This document shows positions 21,922 through 33,835 of a stretch of 64,000 nucleotides of DNA, one piece after another. The stretch comes from Clarireedia homoeocarpa. Taxonomy: Eukaryota; Ascomycota; Leotiomycetes; Helotiales; Rutstroemiaceae. Position 1 is the first letter of the stretch. Each line of letters opens with the position of its first letter. A program made the translations under genes and the position numbers. The stretch is from the NCBI GenBank assembly GCA_001465935.1, contig LNKV01000015.1, positions 248,001 through 312,000 of the forward strand, read 5' to 3'. The notes beneath the pieces were generated by a model, which saw only the letters and a list, made by a program, of their open reading frames with translations, ran no database searches and was not told the DNA's origin.

Positions 21922-22484
21922 CTAAAATCTGGCTAAGGTCGATGGTTGTCTGTACTGTCCTAGAAAATTATGAGGGGGTTTTTTACCTAAGCAACTGGCT
22001 GCTGTTCTTATTGTATATATTTATAAAAGAAGCATCAATTTTCATTCCATTCTCAGTAGTGACCAAAATGAGAGGCGTGTTGACAACTGGCTTCATTACA
22101 GCGTTAGTAGCTTACGTATTAGTCACCATGTCTTTATCCATTTGCTCATGCATAACATGCGTTGTAGCGAAGCTCGAAAGTTGGCTATGCATTAGTCTAG
22201 TTTGAAATCATAGCGCTGGGCACTAATGCGCCTAGCTACGTTCACTGTATACCGCACACTCTTGCATCTAGAAGCGTGGGCCAGTGTGCCAAAGCGCGCC
22301 GCAGTGTAAATCTGCAGGCGCGCGTGGCATCCAAGCCCAGCTGGTCACTCTCGTGTTGATTCTTTTAACCGCAGTATAAAGATTCAGACAATGTGATAGT
22401 AATGTCTGCGTTTTGATATAATGTAAAAGCTCATGAAACTCGGTCCTCTGTTGCTCAACTACATCGACTTCAAAGTTTTTCACA
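21922..22484. promoter_or_regulatory. Shared divergent promoter of the MFS and PKS genes
   Basis: The 563 bases between the MFS and PKS start codons. A TATAAAG lies about 110 bases upstream of the PKS ATG. A GC-rich part (about 22270-22340) with GCGCGC-type words contrasts with the AT-rich surroundings. No specific regulator site could be assigned. Confidence 0.5.
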
Positions 22485-25400
22485 ATGAGTCCAGCATTAC
22501 AAGATGTAACATCAAGTGTAGACCCGAGCACCATTCATGTCGGTCTTCCACCCTTGGCCATCATTGGCATGTCTTTGAGGTTCCCTCAAGATGCCGTCTC
22601 AGCGAATGCTTTTTGGGACATGCTCGTTGAAAGACGATGCGCATCAACCGACTCCCCTGCCAATCGCATCAATATCTCAGCATGGCACAATCCAGACAAA
22701 TCGCGACTTGGCAGCCTCTCTATGCGCGGTGGCCATTTTCTCAAAGGTGACCTGAGCGCCTGGGACGCACTATTCTTCTCCGTTAGTGCTTCTGAAGCAG
22801 AGGCCATGGACCCTATTCAGCGTTTTACGCTGGAGACAGCATATCGTGCCATTGAAAACGCAGGAATTCCTGCTGAGCGCATTGCTGGTACCAAAACATG
22901 TGTTTACACCGGCTGTTTTACCAGTGATTACAACTCTTTGATATCAAATGACCCTATATACCCTACAAAATACCATACTGCCGGTACCGCGATGAACATG
23001 GTGGCGAACCGTGTTAGTTGGTTTTTCGACCTTACTGGTCCTAGCGCCAACGTTGATACAGCATGCTCCAGCAGTCTGATGGCTCTAGATCTGGTGTGCC
23101 AGTCGATTTGGGGTGGTGATTCAACTATGGTGAGTATCTCGGTATACTTGACAGGCACCCTACTCACGCATGACACCTAGGGGCTTGCTTGCGGAAGCAG
23201 TATTTTGTTGGCACCTGAATTTAGTGTTGGCCTGGATAATTTAGGCATGCTGTCTAAGGATAGCCGGTGCTTTAGTTTCGACCACCGCGCTAATGGTTAT
23301 GCCCGAGGTGAAGGGTTTGGTGTGGTAGTTATCAAGCCACTGGATAATGCTATCAAAGACAGAGACACCATTCGGGCTGTTATAAGATCATCGGCATCTA
23401 ATCAAGATGGAAAGACACCTAGTCTCACTATGCCAGGGAAGGAGGCGCAAGAGCGACTTATTCGCGACACGTACAAGAAGGCGGCATTGGATTTGCAATC
23501 AACGAGATATTTTGAAGCTCATGGAACAGGTCCGCTCTACATCTTTACCTGATATATTCTACTAAAATAACACAGGAACTCCTATTGGTGACCCTATTGA
23601 GACTGGGGCTATTGGTGCAGTCTTCCGCCGCTATCGATCACCAAGAGAACCCCTTTACGTGTAAGAATCTGCATGTCTAAATCAGATAGCACATGTATTG
23701 CATTGCTGATAAAATTTTAGGGGCTCTGTTAAGTCGAATGTTGGTCATCTTGAAGGAGCGAGCGGGATCGCTGGAGTGATTAAAGTTGTTCTTGCTCTTG
23801 AAAAGGGCGTGATTCCTCCTATCAGCACCAACTTTGAATGACTCAGTCCCAAGATTGATGCTGAATTTCTGAATATCAAGGTTTTTTTATTTTGTTGGTC
23901 CCCAACAAAAAAGATACTGGCTGATGAGTATCCTCGTAGGTGCCTACAGAGGCAATGCCATGGCCATGTAAGGGGTTGCGTCGAGCCTCTGTGCAGTCTT
24001 TCGGGTTTGGTGGATCGAACAGCCATGCTATTTTAGATGACGCATACAACCACCTATTGCTAGCTGGGCTCAACGGAAATCATAACACCGTCGCAGAACC
24101 TCCTCCAATCCATTCTCACATGGAAGGCATCAATGGGATCAATGGAGGACATGAGTGTACTAATGGGATGAATGGTACCAGTGGAGCGAAAGGAGCCCAT
24201 GAACTCAATGGAATAAATGAATCTAATGGTGTGGTAAAATCTCATAGGAGTGTTTCTGAATTGAATCGACGACTGCTTGTATGGTCTGCAGCAGATGAGA
24301 GCGGCATTGCACGAGTAACCGAGGTTTGGAAAGATCACTTCCTTCATACAAAGATTCCATCCGAATCTCAACAGTCGTACCTACAAGACCTTGCTCATAC
24401 TCTAGCAAACCGCAGAACTCATTTAATATGGCGTACTTTTGCTGTCACAGCCGACTGCGATGAGGTTGGTGCCTTGGTAGATCAGATGTCTGCGCCGAGC
24501 AAGGCCAGTGATGCGCCTAAGCTTGGCTTTGTCTTTACCGGGGTACGTTAGTCATGAGCCAGCCTTCCCTTTACTCGAATGCTGACAATTGGTACCTGCA
24601 GCAAGGAGCGCAGTGGTTCGGTATGGGTAGAGAGCTTTTGGCAAGATATCCTGTTTTCGAGCAATCCATTACTGAGGCTGGAGAATACCTTGGTAGCATA
24701 GGTTGCTCATGGGATCTAATCAGTAAGTTCAACATTAGTAAGCCTTTTAAATCTACAACGGCTATTCTGACAATTCGAGTCTAGCCGAACTCCTCAAGGA
24801 TAAAGATGAGACCAATATCAACAAGGCAGAGTATAGTCAAGCCCTGTGCACAATCCTCCAAGTAGCACTTGTGGATTTAATGGAGTACATTGGTGTTCAT
24901 GCAACTGCTTTGATCGGCCATTCCTCAGGAGAAATCGCTGCGGCGTGAGTATTGAACTGGCTAGTAATCATGAGTCATTTGCTAAGAAGGAATAGATACG
25001 CCGCAAAAGCACTCAGCAGAGAGTCCGCCTGGAAAGTTGCCTACTTTCGTGGTATGCTGTCCTCGCGGCTAGAGCTGTCCAATACCATGAAAGGAGGCAT
25101 GCTTGCCGTTGGTCTATCAAGGAATGATATCAGACCTTATCTCGCCAAGATATCAACTGAAGTTGGCACTCATAGGCTGGTAGTTGCTTGCATAAATAGT
25201 CCTAAGAATCTAACAATTTCGGGAGATGCAGCCCACCTCGACCATTTGCAAGCTCTCTTAGAAGAGGACCGAATTTTTGCTCGGAGATTAAAGGTGTCTA
25301 TTGCGTATCACTCTTTCCAAATGCAAGAAATTGCGGATGAATACCTCGCATCTATGGGGACTCTTGAGTGCCAGGAACCCAGCAGCGCATTATCAGTTGT

Positions 25401-28400
25401 GGTTTCTTCACTGACAGGAACGTGGGTTCGTCCTAATGAGATGTCAAAGCCTGAGTATTGGGTGCAGAATATGCTCCAGCCGGTTCTATTCTCAGATGCA
25501 CTATCGGTTCTCTGTTCAAGCTCGTCTTCCAATCAAGTTAAAAAGCTAGATGGAAGCCATCGGAGTTTAGTATCTATTACCCAGCTCGTTGAAATTGGCC
25601 CTCATGCAGCTCTCCAAGGGCCGATAAAGGAAATCCTTCGTTATATAAATCACGAGAAGGATATCCGCTACATAAATATCCTCAAGCGAAATAATTGTGC
25701 GGTGCAGAGCACTCTCGAGCTAGCCGGCCGATTGCATTGTGCTGGCTATCCAATAGATCTGCCTCGCGTCAATGGCGATCTCGTGATAACCGAGCCATCA
25801 GGTTCCTCACTCAAAACATTAGCCAACATGCCAGAGTATCCTTTCAATCATACTCAGACGTACTGGCACGAGAGTAGGCTTAGTAAGGATAGTCGCTGTA
25901 GACGGATAGGTAAAATCGACCTTTTGGGTACGCCAAGTCAAGATTGGAATCCACTCGAAGCTAAGTGGAGGAACATTATTCGCACTTCAGAGCTCCCCTG
26001 GGTTGAAGACCATCAGGTAGGTCTTGAACATAAATTAGTTTGAGTACCGTACTGATTATAGTAGATAAATGGTGTAATTTTATATCCAGGAGCTGGAATG
26101 GTCACCATGGCAATAGAAGCAGCAAAACAGCTGGCTGATAATAGCCGTGAAATAACCGCGTATATTCTTAAGAACACGAGTTTCCATACGGCTATGAACA
26201 TCCCTGCTGGTGCTGAAGGTCTTGAAGTTGATACATACCTTCGACCGAGAAAGGACGCCGAAGACAAAGATTCAGGGTGGTTTGACTTCCGTCTGTGCAC
26301 ATATGATGGAGGTAACTGGTCTGAGAACTGCAATGGATCAATTCAAGTGATTTATGCAGCTCCAAATACAGATATCGACGACGGCAAAGAAGATCAATTA
26401 TGGACCATGTGCCACCGCGAGAAGTACCTAGAATTAGAGCAAAGATGCAGCATATCAGTCGACCCCAAGTCGTTTTACGATCATCTACTCAAATGCGGCT
26501 ATGGTTACGGGCCTTTCTTCAAGCCTATCACATCCATCGCTTGGGATGATGGTGACAATGCAGTGTGTCAGATCAAGACGTTCCGTTGTTACAATGACGA
26601 AGGTACAAACACCGTTCAGCCACACATAATTCATCCCACTACATTTGATGGAGTGGTCCAGACCATGTTCGCGGCATGCACCAAAGGCGGTACCCACATG
26701 ATGCCCACAATGGTCCCGGCATATGTTGATCGAATCTGGCTCTCAAGCAAAGGTCTGAGCCATGCAGAAGCGGACTCTATTAAAGTCTGCGTGAAGACGC
26801 AACGGTCGGGATTGCGGGGGGTTGAGAGCCACATTACCGCCCTCGATGCTACGGGACAGGAAGTCTTGATGGAGATCAATGGGACCAAAGCGACCGTCGT
26901 AGCTTCTACAGATGATGCTGACGTGGAGCAGAAATTAAAGGCTAGGTGTCACAAGCTCGAGTGGAAGCCCGACTTGGACCTGATGTCTGTTGCGGATACT
27001 CAGGCCTACTTTGACACAGCAGTCACGGACGAGCCCGCTCCAATAGAGTTTTTCACTGATGTTGATTTTCTCGTCATGGCTCATATCCAGAGCACTCTGC
27101 AAGAGATAAAGGACAATCCGGATTTAACTCTAAAATCAGACGATCACACCGAAAAGTACTATCAGTGGATGGAGCACCGAGTGAAACTCCTTGAGGACGG
27201 AGCTGACCGTTTCAGCTCCGAGGAATGGAGGACTCGTTTGAAGGATTACGACTATGTAGCCAACGTGATGGAAAAAGTTGCTTCCGGCAGTAAGCGGGGT
27301 CTTTTAATCACTGTTATTTGCAAAAATTTGGTAAAATTCTTAACCGGTGAGATGGATATTTTAAGTGTTTTGTTTCAGGGGGATCTCGTTAAAGACTATT
27401 ACTATGAACTGGTAAGTTTATTCTCCAGAATTTCGATTCAGCCTACAATCTAAGGAATTTTATATCATTCTAACCTTCTATAGTGGCATGCGGTTCCTTG
27501 CATCAAGCGATTGAGTAGTTACCTAGATTCATACGTACATAAAAATCCTGGAGCCAAGTTCCTCGAAATAGGGGCGGGGACAGGCGCTCTAACAAAGATA
27601 CTCATGGAGACAATTACGATAACGACAGACGGTCAACTGAGTAAATCTCGCTACAGTAGCTTCGACTACACCGACATCTCACCTTCATTCATTAGCTCGG
27701 CTCAGGATATTTACCAAAGCCATGGCAAACGAATGAAGTTTAAGATTCTCAATATTGAAAATGACCCAGAAGCTCAACGTTTTGAGTGCGGAACATATGA
27801 TATAATCGCTGCTGCTGCGGTACGTCCCATTTACTTAGGCTTGCGGGTTGACTATATGAGCAATACTAATAACATGCTCAGGTTTTACATGCTACCACCA
27901 ATTTGTCGGTGACAATGGCAAATTGCCGGAAACTACTAAAGCCGTAAGTGTCCAAGGTCTAGAAGATGGCGAACCAAGTGCTAATCATCATTAGTGGAGG
28001 TAAGTTGATTATATTGGAAATCACAAGGGAGGAAGTACCGGCGATAAACTTTATCTTCGGTCTATTGGAAGGCTGGTGGTTGAGTATGCGACTCTCACAA
28101 CTCTATAAAAACGCCGTTGACAGACTAACTTCCCACTAGGTTCCGAGGACTACCGTAAATTGAGCCCATGCATTAATGAGAACAGGTGGGATGAGGTACT
28201 GAAGCAGGCCGGTTTCTCGGGCAGCGAAATCGTATTTCATGATTATAACGACTCAATTCACCATGACATGAGTGTCATTATTTCGACTGCAATGCCCAAG
28301 ACACAAGTGAATCCTTTAAACTCTAGGTTGATTCTCATCCATGCCACAGAACAGAAGAAGCTTGCATTGAAGATACAAACAGCATTGCAAAACGACTTCA

Positions 28401-31118
28401 TTGTCCAACTAGCAACCATTGAACAAGCTTTGGAAGAGACAACCGAGCCAAACACTGTCATGGTAATCTTGTACGAACTCGATCGACCCCTCCTATCTAA
28501 TCTGACTCCGGACCTCTTCGACTATCTCCATAAAATTCTGACGCGGAAATCCAAAGTACTATGGGTAACTCGAGGAGGCACCTTTGACTCACCAACCCCA
28601 GAATTTCACTTGGTAGAGGGTCTCTTCCGGAGTGTCGAATCTGAGACCGACGCAGTATTTGCTTCTCTCTCTCTAGAGTCTCAAGGATATATAAGCAGTC
28701 GACAGATGGACCACATTGCAAAAGTATCACAGATTTTGCTCACCTCTAGGGGCATTGAAACGGAATACATCGAAGATGACGGAGTGCTTAACATTGCTCG
28801 CGTGATGGATTGCGACCTATTGAGCAAAGAAGTTCATGACCGTCAGCTTACGCACAAAAAGGGACAGACCAGGTTTGGTAGCGGTGTTGCTCTACAACTT
28901 ACCATTGGGTCACCCGGCCTTCTAAATACGCTTCACTTCATTGAGGACAAAGAGCAACGGCTAGAACTGCAGCCTGATGAAATGGAAATCCAGGTGCGGA
29001 GCATCGGAGTCAATTTCAAAGACATTTTAATCGCCCTCGGCCGGCTAGACCAAGATAACATAGGAGGAACCGAGTGTGCAGGGATTGTGACTCGTCTTGG
29101 TGCCAACTGCCAGGGCTTTGAGATAGGCTCGCGAGTGGCAGTCTGTGGCGCGGGTAGTTGCAAAAGTTTTGCTCGCGTCGATTACCATGGTGTCGCTAAG
29201 ATCCCTGATGGTATGACTTTCTCTACAGCTGCAGCTGTATCAGCCAACCATGCCACGTCCTGGCACTCCCTGGTTGAAGTGGCAAGGGTTCAGCCTGGGG
29301 AGATTGTCCTCATCCATTCGGGAGCCGGAGGGACCGGCCAGGCGGCCATCCAAATCGCGCAATATCTCGGTGCGAAAGTCATGACAACAGTTGGTACGAA
29401 AGAGAAGATGCATTTCCTTATGGCTCGGTACAACATTCCCCCAGAGTACATCTTTTCTAGTCGCGACACAGTTTTTGCAAAAAGCATTAAGCGTCTCACG
29501 TCTGGGCGCGGCGTGGATGTGGTGTTAAACTCGCTGTCCGGAGAAGGACTCGCTGCATCCTGGGAGTGCATTGCACCCTATGGACGGTTTATCGAGATTG
29601 GCAAGAAGGATATCTTCTCGCATAACACGCTGCAGATGTATCACTTTGCTCGTAACGTTACCTTTAGCGCTGTCGACCTCTCTAACATGAGTACAGAGAG
29701 ACCAGAGCTGTTATTGAAATCTCTTAACGCTATTCTCTCTCTAGTTGCGAAAGGAGAATTAAAACCTTCTCAGCCAATGCAGGTATATGGCGTTTCGGAG
29801 TTGGAGAAGGCCTTCCGCAGAATGCAAAGTGGAAAAAACTCGGGCAAGATTGTAATCGAAATGAGGCCAGATGACTATGTCGAGGTAAGACAATTCAATT
29901 CAGTTCTGGATCCATCTATCTTATGGACAACTTTTTGGGGCTGATTATCTGTTACAGGCTGTTCTTGACACCAAGCCTAGCAGTTTTTTGGACTCGAATG
30001 CAACGTATGTCATTGCTGGTGGCCTTGGCGGCTTGGGTCGAAGTATTTCGCGCTGGTTTGTCAACCGCGGAGCTCGCAATCTTATTCTTCTATCGCGCTC
30101 AGGCAGCCAGAGTATCAAATCCCAATCCCTGATCGAGGAACTAACTAGCCAGGGCGTTTGTCTGCAAACTCCCGCTTGCGATATTTCAGACGCAAAAGCT
30201 CTCAAGAGAACACTAGATGAATGCCTATTAGACATGCCTTCAATTAAGGGATGTATCCAAGCGTCCATGGTATTGAGGGACTCGACATTTGAAAATATGA
30301 ATTTTGAAATGTGGAATGACGCAATTCAATCAAAGGTTCATGGCTCATGGAATTTGCATACATTACTCCTAAATGAAATGGACTTTTTTATCATGTTTTC
30401 TTCTATCTCTGGGATTGTCGGCTTTCGAGGACAATCCAACTATGCAGCCGGCAATACCTACCAAGACGCACTCGCTAGATACCGGGTCGCCAGTGGCGAG
30501 AAAGGAATTGCACTAGACCTTGGCGCATTCGACTCGGTTGGTATTTTAGTCGAGGATGAGGATCTCCGAAGCAAATTCCTCATCAAATCTTTGCTGGATC
30601 AGCTCTCCGAGTCCGACCTCTTTGCTCTGCTTGACTGTTACTGCAACCCAATGGAACAGTACCTCCTCCCTTGCCAGCCCATTCTCGGCGCAAGCATTAC
30701 AGCAAACCTACGGGAGCATGGTCTAGACGCGGCATATTGGTTGAAAAAGCCACTTTTCTCTCAAGTTACCCTAGCTAGCTCCGACGAAGAAGCGGTGACA
30801 ACTCAAGCGGGGCATATCAACTTCCAGAGTGTTTTCGCCGCTGCCTCGTCGCTTGCGGAGGCCACCACATCCGTGACAGATGGGTTGGTCATGAAGCTGG
30901 CCAAAATGCTATCAGTATCACAAGATGATCTTGATATTTCCAAGCCCATGCATATCTATGGCGTTGACTCATTAGTGGCCGTCGAGCTGCGAACCTGGTT
31001 TGCTAAGGAGCTTCATGCTGATGTTGCCATTTTTGACATCCTCGGCAGTTTAAGCATTTCTGATGTGGCCGCGTTATCGACTGCGAAGAGCATGTATCGG
31101 AAGGATCAGTGGACTTGA
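22485..31118 (+). pseudogene. Highly reducing type I polyketide synthase with in-frame stop
   Basis: Iterative fungal HR-PKS, KS-AT-DH-MeT-ER-KR-ACP, about 2,627 codons in 14 exons: 22485-23129, 23181-23529, 23576-23660, 23721-23880, 23940-24542, 24602-24722, 24785-24944, 24996-26016, 26065-27411, 27484-27819, 27882-27943, 27995-28083, 28140-29884, 29958-31118. All phases agree. KS has DTACSSS, EAHGTG and KSNVGHLEG; AT has GHSSGE; DH has HQINGVILYP; MeT has LEIGAGTGA; ER has IHSGAGGTGQ; KR has GGLGGLGRS and SNYAAGN; ACP has GVDSL with the phosphopantetheine Ser near residue 2575. Codon 400 (23839-23841) is TGA, between KS and the linker; CGA-to-TGA would explain it. No GT/AG intron removes it in frame. 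Otherwise the protein looks intact, so loss is recent. Confidence 0.9.
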
Positions 31119-31847
31119 AACGTTAGAGGACTTCGCAGCCTCATTGTTTTTAGTGGTGTGTCTGTTTTGAGGGTACAGCAGGTTGACACGTAGGATAGTG
31201 CCTGTAGCTTGCAAATGGACTTAAAAAGTAAAGATAACTTGGGCTTGATTCAATCTGTTCAATTCTACTGGGCTATCTGCAGTAGGAAGGAATCTTTCAT
31301 ACTATCTGTATAAATGTCACAAACTACGCAGCGGGGGTGCAATATTATACAGACTGCTGGAAATGCTGTAGTGGGATAGTGGGGCAAAAGCCCCCACATA
31401 TGCAAGGACCAATATAGGCTTGCGAAGCCTGTAAGAACGTATTAGCTGTAGGCTTACGAAGCCTATAGTATGAGGCCTAAGAAGCATTTATATAAATCAA
31501 AATTGTACAGACTAGTAGTACTAAACAGAGGGGCACAGAGGGGTAATAAACTGCACAAGCCAATATGTATGTGTAAGCTTATGCACAGACCACTTTAGTT
31601 ATATAGACTTGTGCACAAACCACATAGACGTGAGAACAGACTATCTCAGTTATATATATCATGAATATCCTCAAAACCCTACTTCTTAGTATTCAAATAA
31701 TGTTTGAGATGTGGGTGCTTGGAGTTAGGTATCATGAGCTCTGCTAACTGACTGGTAGTTTAGATGTGAGCTTGACAGCCTCGACTAAGATTGTTGCTAG
31801 GAATAAAAAGGATTTTGTGGTATCTAATCCGAACTTCTCTGTATAAA
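31119..31847. other. Gene-free region with LTR-like fragments
   Basis: Downstream of the PKS. Holds a fragment related to the solo LTR at 41182-41506, and a second stretch (about 31370-31460) that resembles the other end of that LTR in reverse orientation. The rest is AT-rich with TATGCACAGACC-type short repeats. No gene. Confidence 0.5.
31163..31310 (+). repeat. Degraded LTR fragment, same family as 41182-41506
   Basis: Begins TGTTTTGAGGGTACAGCAGG and stays alignable to the 41182 copy for about 130-150 bases, including TTCTACTGGGCTATCT. The right end is lost. Confidence 0.6.
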
Positions 31848-33407
31848 TTACATTTTTACCCGCTTCGACGCATTGCTATTAGTTCCCAAGCTTTTTCGAG
31901 AAACAGGCTTACTGTTCTCTTTACTGATACTACCCGGCTTGCTAAACTCCGCTAATACATAAGCAATAAAAATACTTTTCTGTTTAAGATAGACGCCTTT
32001 GTTACATCTAGGGTCTAGAGCAACAGTACGAGCAGTGTGACCCAGCTTTATAAAATGCTCCAACAACGACGAACTCATTTCAGCATTATGGCGTATTTCG
32101 TCAGCCCATTGAATCTGTTTGGCTATATCTCGAATGAGCCATGAATTTCTCCTCTCCCATAACCCGAGAGTGTTGTCAGAATCGGAATCGAGTGGATCGT
32201 AGAAAAAGAGTGCAAAGCACCAGAGTAAAGTAACATCAAATAAGCTAGTATTTGATGTACGGACATAACTACCCAGAATTGACAACTTGGTAGTTAAATA
32301 TGTATGATGATAAATATTCAAGTTTATCGGTAGTACTGTTTCTATCTATTTCTCCAACTTCGAGTTAAGTATCCGTGGTACTTCTAAATCATAGTCGAAT
32401 TGCTGACTTAGTTCTCGAGAGTTCAAGTTGGCGAGCTGTTCCCTGGCGAGCTGTTCCTCATCCGAATCCACATCGAAGTCTATTCCGATATCCTTTTCGA
32501 TATCGTCCAAGTTCACTTCACTATCTGATGACTCTTCACAGCTAGAGAAAATGCCATGTACCGATATAGAGTTGGAACTAATTGGAGATCGAGCTGGTGT
32601 TTCTCCAATCGCTTCTTCGGAAATGATAAGTGATGACCGAGAAACCTGCACTTCCGGAGATGGCTGAGCATGCAAGGGAGGTGACCGAGGAACCTGCACT
32701 TCCGGATATAGCTGAGCATACAGTGGCGGTATTGGGTGTTGTTGCTTGTTGTATACGAATTTACTCCAATCCATTAACATAGCCCCTTGCTGCATATACA
32801 TTTCCTTTATATTGGTTTTGTGTGTATCGGTAGCAGTACGAGTGTTGCTTAAATGTATACGAAGTTTTTCCAGATCTACTTTCGCGTAAGTACTCGGCCT
32901 GATATATACGCTGAAGATTGTGGTATTAGACAGAGACTCAAGGCCACGAATTAACATATTTGTAGTCGTAGTATCAGTCCTAATTGTAGTAGTCTTCTTC
33001 TTCGTAACGACGAATCCCTTTGTGGTAAGATTGAATTGTATAAGGAAAACATGTTGTGTATTGCTTAAACCGGCTTCGTGAATAGCAGAAGCGTCGTGAG
33101 ATAAATCGATACTCGATATTGGATAAGGCGTAGAGGCATTTGCAAAGTCGGCGTCTGGAGGAACAACTAATAATATATCTATTTTTTGTTTCTTGCCAGC
33201 AAGTTTAACAAACACCTGAAGCTTAAAGTGAATATAAATCTGTCCGTCCATATCACAATATGCAGCCATGAAAAAATCTGGTGTCTGCTTGTTGTCATAC
33301 AAGCAAGAACCTAGTGTAAACGTTGCACCTGATTGATCTACTCATTTTACAAATACTCTCTCGTCAAAGAGCTTTTCTAGCTGAAGTTTCTCGATCGGAA
33401 CCGACAT
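31848..33407 (-). pseudogene. Unknown 520-codon frame broken by two stops
   Basis: I do not recognise the family. One minus-strand frame runs 520 codons from ATG at 33407 to a stop at 31848 and is interrupted only by TGA at 33344-33342 (codon 22) and TAG at 32348-32346 (codon 354). Both are one transition from a sense codon (TGG to TGA, CAG to TAG), both in the CpA-to-TpA direction. The N-terminal 200 residues look folded (IYIHFKLQVFVKLAGKK, HVFLIQFNLTTKGFVV). Then comes a Pro-rich part with two short repeats ending SPEVQVSRSS and YPEVQVPRSP, an acidic stretch, and a C-terminal part with Trp and helices (WERRNSWLIRDIAKQIQWADEIRHNAE). It could belong to a multi-copy, lineage-specific family. 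Confidence 0.6.
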
Positions 33408-33562
33408 GATTTACTCCTATAATTATAATTAGCGATAAAACGTAGTTAAAGAATAATTGCATTGAAAATAATATTAGCCCACACTTTATGTGTGATTCCC
33501 ACCCACCCAGGCTATAGAGCAGCCTTGACTCTTCGAATAAAATGAGATATAGGAGCTGTTAT

Positions 33563-33835
33563 AAACCGTAGGTACTGAAGGACGTAACCACCGCCAGGGT
33601 TGTTCTAAACAGCAGATACTGAAGGACGTAACCGCTGCCAGGGTTGTTCTAAACAGCAGATACTGAAGGACGTAACCGCCGCCAGGGTTGTTCTAAACAG
33701 CAGATGCTGAAGGACGTAACCGCCGCCAGAGTTGTTCTAAACAGTAGATGCTGAAGGACGTAACCGCCGCCAGAGTTGTTCTAAACAGTAGGTGTTGAAG
33801 GACGTAACCACCACCAGGGTTGTTCTAAACAGCAG
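33563..33835. repeat. 44-bp minisatellite, six copies
   Basis: Six tandem copies of a 44-base unit containing TGAAGGACGTAACCGCCGCC and AGGGTTGTTCTAAACAG. Copies differ mostly by C/T and A/G changes. It lies about 150 bases upstream of the broken unknown gene. Confidence 0.9.

Noticed and set aside
22069..22205. Small hydrophobic ORF in the PKS promoter that could look like a signal peptide
   Set aside because: Only 45 codons, no supporting context, and it lies in the shared promoter; hydrophobic stretches arise by chance in T-rich DNA.
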